In this document: piece by piece, positions 48,111-56,230 of the stretch
Layout: each line of letters opens with the position of its first letter
Numbering within the stretch: the stretch's first letter is position 1
Source of the DNA: Amycolatopsis solani
GTDB lineage: Bacteria; Actinomycetota; Actinomycetes; Mycobacteriales; Pseudonocardiaceae
Length of the DNA: 64,000 nt
NCBI RefSeq assembly: GCF_033441515.1
Contig: NZ_JAWQJT010000002.1
Coordinates: 682,001 to 746,000 of the forward strand
Direction of reading: 5' to 3'
Notes under the pieces: model-generated
Told to the model about the DNA's origin: nothing
Database searches by the model: none
Seen by the model: the letters and a program-made list of their open reading frames with translations, nothing else
Position numbers and translations under genes: made by a program

Positions 48111-49777
48111 GAGAGCACCGCCGCCCGGTAGTCGGCCCGGCCCGCCAGGTCGGCGTGGCTGCCTTCGCCCGTCACGCGCCCGTCGTCGAGCAGGACGACG
48201 CGGTCGGTCGCGGCGAGCAGCGCCGGGCTGGTGGTCACGAGGATCGTCGTGCGGCCGCGCCGCAGTTCCGCCAGCCCCGCGGCGATCCGCGCCTCGGTGA
48301 CGGTGTCGACCGCGGTCGTCGGGTCGTGCAGCACGAGCACCGGCGCGTCCGCGGCGAGCGCGCGGGCGAGCGCGACCCGCTGGCGCTGCCCGCCGGACAG
48401 CGATCTCCCGCGTTCGGTGACGGCGGTCGCGACGCCGTCGGGCAGCGCGCTGGCCACCTCGTCGACGGCGGCCGCGGTCATCGCTTCGGCCGTTCGGGGC
48501 CCGGTTTCGACGTTTTCGGCGACGGTGCCGGCGAACAGGTCGGCGTCGTGCGCGGCGACCAGCACCACCTCCCGGACCCGGCTCGGGTCCACAGTGGACA
48601 GGTCGACGGCGTCGACCGACACCGAGCCGCTCGCCGGGTCGGCGGCGCGGCCGAGGCAGTCGAGCAGGTCCGTGGCGGCGGCCGGGTCGGTGGCGACCAC
48701 GCCGAGCAGCTCGCCGGGCCGGGCTTCGAACCCGACGTCCCGCAGCGCGCCGCGGCTCAGCGCGGCCAGCTTGACGTGCCCCGCGGCCGGGACCGGCAGC
48801 GTGGCGTCCCCGGCGCCGACGGCGGGCGGCGCGTTGAGCACGTCGGCGATGCGCGCGGCCGACGCCCGGCCCTGCGCGAGTTCGCCGTTGACCCACGAGA
48901 AGATCGTGAACGGTGTGATCAGGTACTGCGCGAGCCCGACCGCGGCGACCAGGTCGCCGACGCTGATGTCACCCGCCGCGGCGAGGTTCCCGCCGACGAG
49001 CGCGACCACCGCGATGAAGACGCCGGTCAGCGCGAGCAGCGCGCCGTTGTGCCAGGCCTGGGCACGCGCCGCGCGCAGGGTGGCCTTGAGCGAGTCCTGG
49101 CTGGTGCGGCGGTAGCGGTCGACGGCGGCGCGTTCGGCGCCGACGCCCTTGAGCACGCGCAGCCCGGCGACGAGGTCGGTGGCGATGCCGGAGGCGAACG
49201 CGGACCGCTCTTGTTCGGCTTCGCTGCGGCGTTCGAGTGGCTTGCCGATCAGGTGGGCCAGGTACAGCATCGGCGGCGTGCCGAGCAGCACGAGCAGGCC
49301 GAGCGGCAGCGACATGGTGAGCAGGACGACCGCGCTGACCAGCAGCCCGGCCAGCCCGGCGGCGGCGAACGGCAGGACGCCGTTGACCGTGCCGACCCGC
49401 TTCGCGTCCGACGTCCCGATGCTCACCAGTTCACCGGCCAGCGCACCGGATTCCGCGACACCGCCCGGGTGCAGCACCCGGCGTCCGACGTCGAGCCGGA
49501 GTTCGTGGGCCGCGCGCTCGGCGGCGCGTTCGCCGAAGCGGGCCCCGAGGCGGTAGCTGGTCGACAGCCCGGCGAACAGGACCGCCAGCACCGCGAGCCA
49601 CAGCAGGAGCGTGCCCACCGAACCGCCCGCGACGGCCTGGTCGATGACCACGCCGATCACCACCGGCACCAGTGCTTCGCCGCCCTGGTGGCCCGCCGTC
49701 AGCAGGGCCGCGAGGGTCACCGATCGTCGTTGCCCGGCGATCGACCGGCGGAGGACTTCCCGTCCCGTCGTGCTCAC
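48107..49777 (-). CDS. ABC exporter half-transporter, degenerate Walker A
   Basis: The 556-aa protein has six membrane segments and an ATPase domain in which Walker A is lost (ELLGVVATDPAAATDLLD), while the signature is perfect ([17 protein letters not shown]). Walker B ends in HDP rather than DEP, so the catalytic Glu is also missing. This is the mirror image of its partner: the intact signature here faces the intact Walker A there, forming one working ATP site and one dead site. It is the first gene of the pair and has an iron box 27 nt upstream. Confidence 0.88.
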   Translation of the reverse strand: MSTTGREVLRRSIAGQRRSVTLAALLTAGHQGGEALVPVVIGVVIDQAVAGGSVGTLLLWLAVLAVLFAGLSTSYRLGARFGERAAERAAHELRLDVGRRVLHPGGVAESGALAGELVSIGTSDAKRVGTVNGVLPFAAAGLAGLLVSAVVLLTMSLPLGLLVLLGTPPMLYLAHLIGKPLERRSEAEQERSAFASGIATDLVAGLRVLKGVGAERAAVDRYRRTSQDSLKATLRAARAQAWHNGALLALTGVFIAVVALVGGNLAAAGDISVGDLVAAVGLAQYLITPFTIFSWVNGELAQGRASAARIADVLNAPPAVGAGDATLPVPAAGHVKLAALSRGALRDVGFEARPGELLGVVATDPAAATDLLDCLGRAADPASGSVSVDAVDLSTVDPSRVREVVLVAAHDADLFAGTVAENVETGPRTAEAMTAAAVDEVASALPDGVATAVTERGRSLSGGQRQRVALARALAADAPVLVLHDPTTAVDTVTEARIAAGLAELRRGRTTILVTTSPALLAATDRVVLLDDGRVTGEGSHADLAGRADYRAAVLS

Positions 49778-49803
49778 CCGCGCCTCCCCTGTCCGCGTCT
49801 TGG

Positions 49804-49822
49804 ATAGGTAAGGCTAGTCTAA
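49804..49822. promoter_or_regulatory. Iron box upstream of exporter pair
   Basis: ATAGGTAAGGCTAGTCTAA matches 15 of 19 consensus positions. It lies between the exporter start (49777) and the stop of the DMT permease gene, so it probably controls only the exporter pair. Confidence 0.8.
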
Positions 49823-49831
49823 GTAAAGGAG

Positions 49832-50692
49832 TTACGGGAAAACGGTCGGCTTCGTCTCAGTCCGCGGCTCGGTGGCCGGTTCCCCGAACCGCGCCAGCGC
49901 GAGCGCGGCGGCCACGGCGAGCACGAACCCGGCCACGGCGACGACCGCGAACCCCGGCCGCGTGCGGTCGCCGAGCGCGAACACGCCGACCAGCGACGGG
50001 AAGACGGTCTCGCCGAGCACCATCATGGCGGTGGACGTGGTGACGCTCCCGCGTTGCAGCGCCGTCGCGTAGAACAGCATCGCCATCCCGCCCGCGACCG
50101 CGACGGTGTAGGTGGCGGGGTCGGTGAGCAGGTCGAGCGGCGCGAGGCTCGGGATGATCCGCCCGGCGATGGCGACGACCCCGAAGCTCAGCCCGGCGAC
50201 GAGGCCGAGCGCCGGCGTCCGCACCCGGCGGCTCGCCTTCCCCGCGGCGATCCCGGCCCCGGCCAGCACGACGACGGCGCCGATCAGCCCCAGCCGGAAC
50301 CCGAGCCCGACGGGATCGGACCCCTCGCTTTCGGCGGCGGCCCCGAGCAGCGCGAGCCCGGCGCACACGACGGCCACGGCCGCCCATTCCCGCCGCCCGA
50401 GCCGCACCCCGAGGAACCGCGCGGCGACGGCCGTGACGGCGAGGCTCGCGGCGAGCGCGGCCTGCACGACGAAGAGGGGAAGGACGTGCAGCGCGGCGAT
50501 CTGCGCGACGAACCCCAGGATGTCCAGTGCCAGGCCGAGGACGAACTTCCACTGGCCGAGCACGCGCACGAGAAGTTTCGGATCGACACCGTCGGCCCCG
50601 GTGTCGGTCGCGCGGGCGGCGACCGCCTGCATCACCGAAGCCACGCCGTACGCGATCGCCGCGCCCAGAGCGCAGAGCAGTCCCCACCACAT
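49832..50692 (-). CDS. DMT-superfamily permease
   Basis: The 286-aa protein has about ten hydrophobic segments in two repeats, starting MWWGLLCALGAAIAYGVASV, and fits the drug/metabolite transporter superfamily. No substrate can be read. ATG 50692 is preferred over GTG 50701, three codons upstream. It is upstream of the exporter genes on the same strand, but the iron box lies after it, so it is not obviously part of the iron regulon. Confidence 0.75.
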   Translation of the reverse strand: MWWGLLCALGAAIAYGVASVMQAVAARATDTGADGVDPKLLVRVLGQWKFVLGLALDILGFVAQIAALHVLPLFVVQAALAASLAVTAVAARFLGVRLGRREWAAVAVVCAGLALLGAAAESEGSDPVGLGFRLGLIGAVVVLAGAGIAAGKASRRVRTPALGLVAGLSFGVVAIAGRIIPSLAPLDLLTDPATYTVAVAGGMAMLFYATALQRGSVTTSTAMMVLGETVFPSLVGVFALGDRTRPGFAVVAVAGFVLAVAAALALARFGEPATEPRTETKPTVFP

Positions 50693-50736
50693 GGCGATCA
50701 CTCTATTTTGTCGGACCCGTGGGGTACGTTGCGGTC

Positions 50737-51252
50737 ATGTCGAACACGAGTTCGAAGACGCACCGCCGCCGCTGGCCCCCGAGGCTGGCGGCCGACGAGC
50801 TGCGCCTCCAGCTGGACTTCCTGCAGTTCCTCCGCGCGACGGCGGTCAACAAGCTGGCGGGCTTGCCCGCCGAGCTGGCGGCGGCCACCCCGTTGCCGTC
50901 TTCGCCGCGGCTGAGCGCGCTGGGCGTGGTGAAGCACCTGACGGCGGTGGAGCGCTGGTGGCTGTGCATCGAGGCGGGTGGGGCGGACCTGCCGTCGCTG
51001 TGGGCGGGCACGCCGGACCCGAGCTGGGACCTGACGGAATCCGACACCCCGGAGTCCGTGGTGGCGGCGTACCGGGAGGAGTGGGGGCGGGCGGAGAAAG
51101 CCTTGCGCCGGCTGGGCCCGGACGACCGGACCAGGCGGCGGTCGGAGTTCACGGTGCGCTGGGTGGTGGCCCACGTGGTGCAGGAGACGGCGCGGCACGT
51201 GGGCCACTTGGACCTGCTGCGGGAGCTGGCGGACGGGGAGGTGGGTGAGTGA
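50737..51252 (+). CDS. DinB/DUF664-family protein
   Basis: The 171-aa protein has DinB-superfamily features: LQLDFLQFLRATAVNKLAGL, LGVVKHLTAVERWWL, and the C-terminal ligand helix VVQETARHVGHLDLLREL. The three His positions fit a metal-dependent four-helix bundle, possibly a thiol transferase. It shares the fold but little sequence with the DinB-like protein at 22440. It is divergent from the DMT permease. The 215 nt after it (51253-51467) hold nothing I can support. Confidence 0.8.
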   Translation: MSNTSSKTHRRRWPPRLAADELRLQLDFLQFLRATAVNKLAGLPAELAAATPLPSSPRLSALGVVKHLTAVERWWLCIEAGGADLPSLWAGTPDPSWDLTESDTPESVVAAYREEWGRAEKALRRLGPDDRTRRRSEFTVRWVVAHVVQETARHVGHLDLLRELADGEVGE

Positions 51253-51467
51253 GGGAGGGGTGAGAGGGCGTGACCGGCGGGTGCGCTGGGTCTGGTCCGC
51301 GGTGGCGGGCGGGTGAGGGCGCCAACCTGTTGGCGGGGTGGGCCTGATCCGCGGCAGCCGACCGGCGTGTGCGCAGCTCGCGGGCTTCGTCCGCGCCAGC
51401 GGGCCGGCGTGCGTGCTCGTGCCCGCTCGGCGCCATGCTGCACCAGGGGAGCGGGCACCAGTGGGCG

Positions 51468-52037
51468 TCAGGCTCGGAGCCCCCGGATCGCCAGTGCGGC
51501 GAAGCGCCGTGAAGCCGCGACGCGGGCCGCCGATGACTTGGCCTGGATGCCGCCGTTCGCCATGAGGATCAGGATCACGTCGTCGAGGACGACGTCCGGG
51601 CGCAGGTGACCCGCTTCCCGTGCGCGGCGGACCAGCTCCGCGAGTGACTTCACCGCGCGTTCGCGGTCCGCCGCGAAATCCAGCGCGTGCGGGAACACCG
51701 CCGTGAACGCCGCGGTGAAGCCCCGGTCGCGGGCCTGCAGCTCCAGCAGGTTCTCGAGCACCGAAGTGAAGGCGTGCCACGGATCAGGGTCGGCGAGCCC
51801 CTCGTCGACGATCGCGTAGCACGCGCGCATCTGGCCGGCGAACGCCGCGGTGGCCAGCGCCTCCTTGGTCGGGAAGTGGCGGTACAGGGTCGCCGGGCCG
51901 ACGTCGGCGCGCCGGGCGATCTCGCGCATCGGCACCGCCAGGCCCTCGGCCGCGAACACCGCGCGGGCCGCTTCGAGGATGCGGTCGCGGTTGTCGCGGG
52001 CGTCGGAACGCCGGAGGTGAGGCAAAGCCTGGGTCAC
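51468..52037 (-). CDS. TetR-family regulator
   Basis: The 189-aa protein has a TetR DNA-binding domain: RILEAARAVFAAEGLAVPMR followed by EIARRADVGPATLYRHFPTKEAL. The C-terminal ligand domain (FTSVLENLLELQARDRGFTA onward) is diverse. It is divergent from the quinone-oxidoreductase gene, with a palindrome between them, so it probably represses that gene and itself. The start is GTG 52037, with GAGGGA directly before it. Confidence 0.88.
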   Translation of the reverse strand: MTQALPHLRRSDARDNRDRILEAARAVFAAEGLAVPMREIARRADVGPATLYRHFPTKEALATAAFAGQMRACYAIVDEGLADPDPWHAFTSVLENLLELQARDRGFTAAFTAVFPHALDFAADRERAVKSLAELVRRAREAGHLRPDVVLDDVILILMANGGIQAKSSAARVAASRRFAALAIRGLRA

Positions 52038-52055
52038 TCCCTCACTTTAGCCAAC

Positions 52056-52071
52056 CGGACGGGGGCGTCCG
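52056..52071. promoter_or_regulatory. Operator-like inverted repeat in TetR/oxidoreductase divergon
   Basis: CGGACG-GGGG-CGTCCG, flanked by AAC on the left and TTAACG on the right, lies between the divergent genes. It is the best palindrome in the gap and a candidate TetR operator; short GC-rich repeats are common here, so this is tentative. Confidence 0.4.
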
Positions 52072-52117
52072 TTAACGTCCGCGGCCGGTCATCGACCCCG
52101 GAACGACGGAGAAAACA

Positions 52118-53095
52118 GTGAAAGCAGTCGCGGTGCAGGAGTTCGGCGGGCCCGAAGGGCTGGCCGTCGTCGACCTTCCGGTCCCGAGCCCGGCCGGCGG
52201 GCAGGCGCTGATCACGACCGAGGCGATCGGCGTCGGCGGCGTCGATGTCCTGATCCGCAGCGGCGCGCTCGCGGCGTACGGCTTCCGACCGGGCCACGTC
52301 CTCGGCGGCGAGATCGCCGGCACGGTGGCCGAAGTCGGCGACGGCGTCGACCCGGCCTGGCTCGGACGGCGCGTCTGGGCCTTCGCGGGTGTCGGCGGCG
52401 GGTACGCGGAGCAGGCGGTCGTCCCCGTCGAGACGCTCGTCCCGCTCCCGCCGTCCGTGTCGCCCGTCGACGCGGTGACGCTCGGCACCTCCGGCGTGGT
52501 CGCTCACTTCGGCCTGCGCCACGCCCGGTTCGCCCCGGGCGAGTCGGTGCTGGTGCGCGGCGCGGCCGGCGGCATCGGCGTGATGGCCGTGCAGCTGGCG
52601 GCCCGCGGCGGGGCCGCGGCGATCGCGGTGACGACGTCGTCGCCCGAGCGCGGCGACCGCCTGCGCGAGCTGGGCGCGACCCACGTGTTCGGCCGCGACG
52701 GCGGGGGAGCCGAGGGCTTCGACGTCATCCTGGACGTCGTGGCCGGGCCGGGCCTGCCGTCGCTGTTCGCGCGGCTGAACCCCAACGGGCGCCTGGTCTC
52801 CGTCGGCCTGATGGGCGGCGAGCCGCCCGCCGGCTTCGGGAAGGAGCTGTTCACGGCGTTCCGGCGGTCGCTGTCGTTCGCGACCTTCAGTGCGGACACC
52901 GTGCCGCAGACCGACCGGAGTGCCTACCTCGCCGAGCTGCTGGCGTCGGGGGACACGCGGGCGGTCGTGCACGAGGTGCTGCCGCTCGAGCAGGCCGAGC
53001 TCGCGCACCGGAAACTGACCGGCGGCGAGGTCTTCGGCCGGCTCGCGCTCACCACGGCGCGTTTCAGTGCAGCACGCGATACCGGAGGTGCGTGA
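52118..53095 (+). CDS. NADPH:quinone oxidoreductase-like MDR enzyme
   Basis: The 325-aa protein is a zinc-independent medium-chain dehydrogenase: MKAVAVQEFGGPEGLAVVDL, HVLGGEIAGTVAEVGDGVDP, and the Rossmann motif SVLVRGAAGGIGVMAVQLA with the quinone-reductase family AAGGIG. The catalytic zinc ligands of alcohol dehydrogenases are absent. It probably reduces quinones or enones with NADPH and is regulated by the divergent TetR protein. GTG 52118 has ACGGAG six nt upstream. The 3' end overlaps the convergent reductase by 32 nt. Confidence 0.88.
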   Translation: MKAVAVQEFGGPEGLAVVDLPVPSPAGGQALITTEAIGVGGVDVLIRSGALAAYGFRPGHVLGGEIAGTVAEVGDGVDPAWLGRRVWAFAGVGGGYAEQAVVPVETLVPLPPSVSPVDAVTLGTSGVVAHFGLRHARFAPGESVLVRGAAGGIGVMAVQLAARGGAAAIAVTTSSPERGDRLRELGATHVFGRDGGGAEGFDVILDVVAGPGLPSLFARLNPNGRLVSVGLMGGEPPAGFGKELFTAFRRSLSFATFSADTVPQTDRSAYLAELLASGDTRAVVHEVLPLEQAELAHRKLTGGEVFGRLALTTARFSAARDTGGA

Positions 53096-53678
53096 CCGAC
53101 GGCGTCGACCGCGAGTCCAGCTGCTCGAGGTCGAGCGGCGGCACCCCGTCGAACAGCCGGACGCCGTCGCCGAGCGTGAACGGCGAGATGTGCAGGCGCA
53201 GCTCGTCGATCAGGCCCGCGGCGAGGTACTGGTTGACGGTGGTCGCGCCGCCGTGGACGGAGATGCTGCCCTCGCCCGCCGCTTCGCGCGCGCGTTCCAG
53301 CGCGGCCTTGATGCCGTCGGTGACGAAGTGGAAGGTGGTGCCGCCGTCCATCGGCTGCGGCTCGCGCGGGTGGTGGGTGAGCACGAACACCGGCGCGTGG
53401 TACGGCGGGTCGTCACCCCACCAGCCGGTCCACGCCCGGTCCCATGCGCCGCGCACCGGCCCGAACATGTTGCGCCCCATGATGAACGCCTTGGCCGTCA
53501 GCGCCCGGTCGAACTCGGCGGGGTGCTCGTCGCGGCCTTCGCCGTACCAGGCGTGCAGCCGGTCACCCCAGCCGTCGCCGCCATCGTCGCCGAACGGCCG
53601 CTGCTCGGTCTGCCGGTGCCCGGCCGCATAGCCGTCGGCGGTGATCGTGAGGTCGCAGGTCACCAAGCCCTGGGTCAT
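53064..53678 (-). CDS. RibD C-terminal/DHFR-like reductase family protein
   Basis: The 204-aa protein resembles the actinomycete 'dihydrofolate reductase family' (RibD_C fold): LVTCDLTITADGYAAG at the N-terminus, AFIMGRNMFGPVRG, VFVLTHHPREP, and SISVHGGATTVNQYLAAGLIDELRLHISP, in which the GGATT loop binds the NADPH phosphate. The substrate is unknown. ATG 53678 has GAGGAGG eight nt upstream. Confidence 0.85.
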   Translation of the reverse strand: MTQGLVTCDLTITADGYAAGHRQTEQRPFGDDGGDGWGDRLHAWYGEGRDEHPAEFDRALTAKAFIMGRNMFGPVRGAWDRAWTGWWGDDPPYHAPVFVLTHHPREPQPMDGGTTFHFVTDGIKAALERAREAAGEGSISVHGGATTVNQYLAAGLIDELRLHISPFTLGDGVRLFDGVPPLDLEQLDSRSTPSVTHLRYRVLH

Positions 53679-53824
53679 CGTCGTGCCTCCTCGTCGGTGC
53701 GCCCCAGGATGGCCCGGGGCCGGCATGACGTCCACTACCAATCCCGGCCCGCCGGCGGTGGTCCGGCACGGGGTCGGTGAGCGGCGCGGCCCGGAAGCTG
53801 CACTGTTCGAATCTGGTGCACGGG

Positions 53825-54124
53825 CTAGCGGCTCTGCCGGGTGTCCTGTTGCGGGATGCCGTGTTCCCGGCGATAGATCGAATCGCAGCGTGGGCATGCT
53901 GTCGGTACGCCGCGGTCCCGGCGTTGGTCGAGCGGCTGGAACCTGGCCGATGCGGTCAGGCCGCACAGCATCGTGATGCCTTGGCCGGCCTGGGGGATAC
54001 CGGGCAGCCGGGCCCGGTGCCATTCCCCGTCGACGACCGGGTGGATGGCCTTCGGGTCGATGTGGATCACCGCATCGAGTCCGGCGCCTTGGCTGGGTCG
54101 AGGAGTGAGCAGGAAGTCACGCAT
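53825..54124 (-). CDS. Hypothetical small protein with CPRC knuckle
   Basis: The 99-aa protein starts MRDFLLTPRPSQGAGLDAVI and ends with GVPTACPRCDSIYRREHG. A Cys-x2-Cys knuckle plus an upstream MLCGLT cysteine could hold a metal. The repeated phrase RDRGVPTACPRC gives the impression of a short zinc-ribbon protein. I do not recognise a named family. It is divergent from the XRE regulator with a 72-nt gap containing an inverted repeat, so the two are likely a regulatory pair. Confidence 0.55.
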   Translation of the reverse strand: MRDFLLTPRPSQGAGLDAVIHIDPKAIHPVVDGEWHRARLPGIPQAGQGITMLCGLTASARFQPLDQRRDRGVPTACPRCDSIYRREHGIPQQDTRQSR

Positions 54125-54158
54125 GGTCAGTGACTCTACGAACGTGCAGCTCACAAAC

Positions 54159-54175
54159 GTTTCCTGGAAGGAAAC
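54159..54175. promoter_or_regulatory. Inverted repeat in XRE divergent promoter
   Basis: GTTTCC-TGGAA-GGAAAC lies in the 72-nt gap between the small protein and the XRE regulator. It is AT-richer than its surroundings and is a candidate operator for the XRE protein. Confidence 0.45.
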
Positions 54176-54196
54176 CCAGACAGGTAGCATGCCCGC

Positions 54197-55348
54197 ATGG
54201 ACTCGATCGGCGTCACGATTCGACGGTTCCGGCGCTGGCGCGGGATGTCGCTCGAGCAACTGGCGGGCCTGTCCGGCTTGTCGAAGGGCTACCTGTCCAA
54301 GATCGAGAACGAACGCTCGGCCATCGACAAGCGCTCGACGCTGGTGACCATCGCCGGTGCGCTGCGCGTCAGCTTGTCCGACATCACCGGTGATGGGCTC
54401 GAGATCCGCGACCCGGAGGCCGGCACCGCCATCCCGGCGATCCGCGGCGCCCTGCTGAGCACGGACCTCGACGGCGCGGAGTCGCCGGTCGGTGATCTCA
54501 CCGTGCTTCTGTCCGAGACGCAGCTGCTGGCCGCGCTTCGGCAGGCGAATCAGGACGCCGAGGTGGGTGCTCGGCTCCCCGCTCTGCTGGTGGCACTCCA
54601 CACCCACGTGGACAAACCCGAAGCCTTGCGCTCGTTGGTCACCGCGACCCACACCACCGCGCTGCTCACGAAAGGGCTCGGCGCGTTCGAGCTGGCGTGG
54701 ATCGCCGCTGATCGAGGGCACGAGGCAGCCCAACGGCTGGGGGAGCCCGGCTGGATCGCGCTGGCCGAGTTCGCGCGGACCCAAGCGCTGTCGGGCCTCG
54801 GGGCGCACAAGCGCGCCGCGAAACTCGCCGAGCGGGCTCTCGACGACGTCCCGGCCGACGCCTACGACGTCCGCGGGGCACTCACCCTGACTACGGGCTA
54901 CACCGAGTCCGTGCTGGGCGGGGACGCCACCGCGGCACTCGACGAAGCAGCCGGTCTGGCCGAGCACGTCGAGGACGGGAACAAGAACTTCCTGCTGTTC
55001 AGCCCGGCCAACGTCGTCCTGTGGCGCATCTCGTCCGCGCTGGAACGCGGGGACCACGTCGAAGCCGCGCAGCTCGCTGAGACCGTCGATCCGGCGGAGC
55101 TGGCCGTCGACTCCCGCCGGACCACCTTCCTGATCGAGCACGCACGCGCGTTGTACGGCGTCCGCAGGCCGGATGAAGAGGTCGTGGCGTTGCTCGTCCG
55201 TGCGGAGAAGCTCGGGCACATCCGCACCCGGAGCAATCCGTTCGTGCGAGAGATCATCTCGACCATGCTCGCTCGGACGCGTCGCGAAGGGGTGGCTCGC
55301 GAGGTGCGGGGCATGGCGGACCGGATGGGGCTCCTGAAGACGGCTTGA
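54197..55348 (+). CDS. XRE-family regulator with TPR-like C-terminal domain
   Basis: The 383-aa protein has an N-terminal XRE helix-turn-helix (IRRFRRWRGMSLEQLAGLSG, LSKGYLSKIENERSAIDKRS) and a long helical C-terminal part built of alternating alanine-rich helix pairs (AALRQANQDAEVGARLPALL, AKLAERALDDVPADAY, ATAALDEAAGLAEHV), resembling tetratricopeptide repeats. In actinomycetes such proteins often sense a small ligand or peptide and control a neighbouring small gene. Here the partner is probably the divergent 99-aa protein. Confidence 0.8.
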   Translation: MDSIGVTIRRFRRWRGMSLEQLAGLSGLSKGYLSKIENERSAIDKRSTLVTIAGALRVSLSDITGDGLEIRDPEAGTAIPAIRGALLSTDLDGAESPVGDLTVLLSETQLLAALRQANQDAEVGARLPALLVALHTHVDKPEALRSLVTATHTTALLTKGLGAFELAWIAADRGHEAAQRLGEPGWIALAEFARTQALSGLGAHKRAAKLAERALDDVPADAYDVRGALTLTTGYTESVLGGDATAALDEAAGLAEHVEDGNKNFLLFSPANVVLWRISSALERGDHVEAAQLAETVDPAELAVDSRRTTFLIEHARALYGVRRPDEEVVALLVRAEKLGHIRTRSNPFVREIISTMLARTRREGVAREVRGMADRMGLLKTA

Positions 55349-55393
55349 CGTTCGGCGGAGAAGCCGAGTGGACCGCGTCGTAGGGTGTCCGGC

Positions 55394-56104
55394 ATGACTG
55401 ATCGGCTCTACTTCCGGCAGCTGCTCGCCGGCCGTGACTTCGCTGTCGGGGATCCCGTGGCTACCCAGATGCTGAACTTCGCCTACCTGATCGGGGACCG
55501 CGAGAGCGGGGACGCCGTGGTCGTCGATCCCGCCTACGCCGTGCGGGATCTGCTGGACGTGCTGGCCGGGGACGGGATGCGGCTCACCGGGGTGCTCGCG
55601 ACGCACCACCACCCCGACCACGTCGGTGGGGAGATGCTCGGGTTCTCGCTGGCCGGCATCGCCGAGCTGCTCGCCGTCGAATCGGTGCCGATCCACGTCA
55701 ACGGGGCCGAGACGGAGTGGGTCAAGCGGGTCACCGGGGTGTCCGGCACGGACCTGCGGGCGCACGACCACGACGACGTCCTCGAAGTCGGGGCCATCCC
55801 GATCCGGTTGCTGCACACCCCCGGGCACACGCCCGGCAGTCAGTGCTTCCTCGTCGAGGACAAGCTCGTCTCCGGGGACACGCTGTTCCTCGAAGGCTGC
55901 GGCCGCACCGATTTCCCCGGTGGGGACACCGAAGAGATCTACCGCAGCCTGCAGCAGCTCGCCGGGCTGGCCGGGGATCCCGTCGTCTACCCCGGGCACC
56001 AGTACTCGGCCGAGCCGTCGGCCGCGCTGTCGGAGGTCAAGCGCAGCAACTTCGTCTACCGGCCGCGGTCGCTCGACGAATGGAAGGCCATGTTCGGCGG
56101 CTGA
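55394..56104 (+). CDS. MBL-fold metallo-hydrolase (glyoxalase II-like)
   Basis: The 236-aa protein has the metallo-beta-lactamase metal motifs: THHHPDHVGG (HxHxDH), HTPGHTPGSQCF, SGDTLFLEGCGRTDFPGG and YPGHQYSAE. GRTDFPGGD and the overall length are typical of glyoxalase II-like and persulfide-dioxygenase-type MBL proteins. It probably hydrolyses or oxidises a thioester or persulfide; the substrate is unclear, though the sulfonate operon downstream makes sulfur chemistry plausible. ATG 55394 is used. Confidence 0.82.
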   Translation: MTDRLYFRQLLAGRDFAVGDPVATQMLNFAYLIGDRESGDAVVVDPAYAVRDLLDVLAGDGMRLTGVLATHHHPDHVGGEMLGFSLAGIAELLAVESVPIHVNGAETEWVKRVTGVSGTDLRAHDHDDVLEVGAIPIRLLHTPGHTPGSQCFLVEDKLVSGDTLFLEGCGRTDFPGGDTEEIYRSLQQLAGLAGDPVVYPGHQYSAEPSAALSEVKRSNFVYRPRSLDEWKAMFGG

Positions 56105-56230
56105 GACAAGCCGTTCCACGGGCTGAAACGGCGGGTGTTCACGGAGTGGGCGCGGATTGACTTCCCTTCCCACTCACCGGATGGTCGGGGCCAACGCAAT
56201 CGAAGAACCCCCCGTCCCCGGGAGAAATCC

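Noticed and set aside
53786..53812. GTTCGAATC flanked by short complementary bases, suggesting a tRNA 3' end or attachment site
   Set aside because: Only the T-loop-like octamer is convincing; no acceptor, anticodon or D arm can be built, there is no integrase, and the tRNA-Pro in the window does not share the sequence.
56105..56230. Possible cysteine-responsive leader peptide or riboswitch before the sulfonate operon
   Set aside because: No Cys-rich short ORF, no SAM- or cysteine-type attenuator fold and no terminator hairpin could be recognised in the 126 nt before ssuC.
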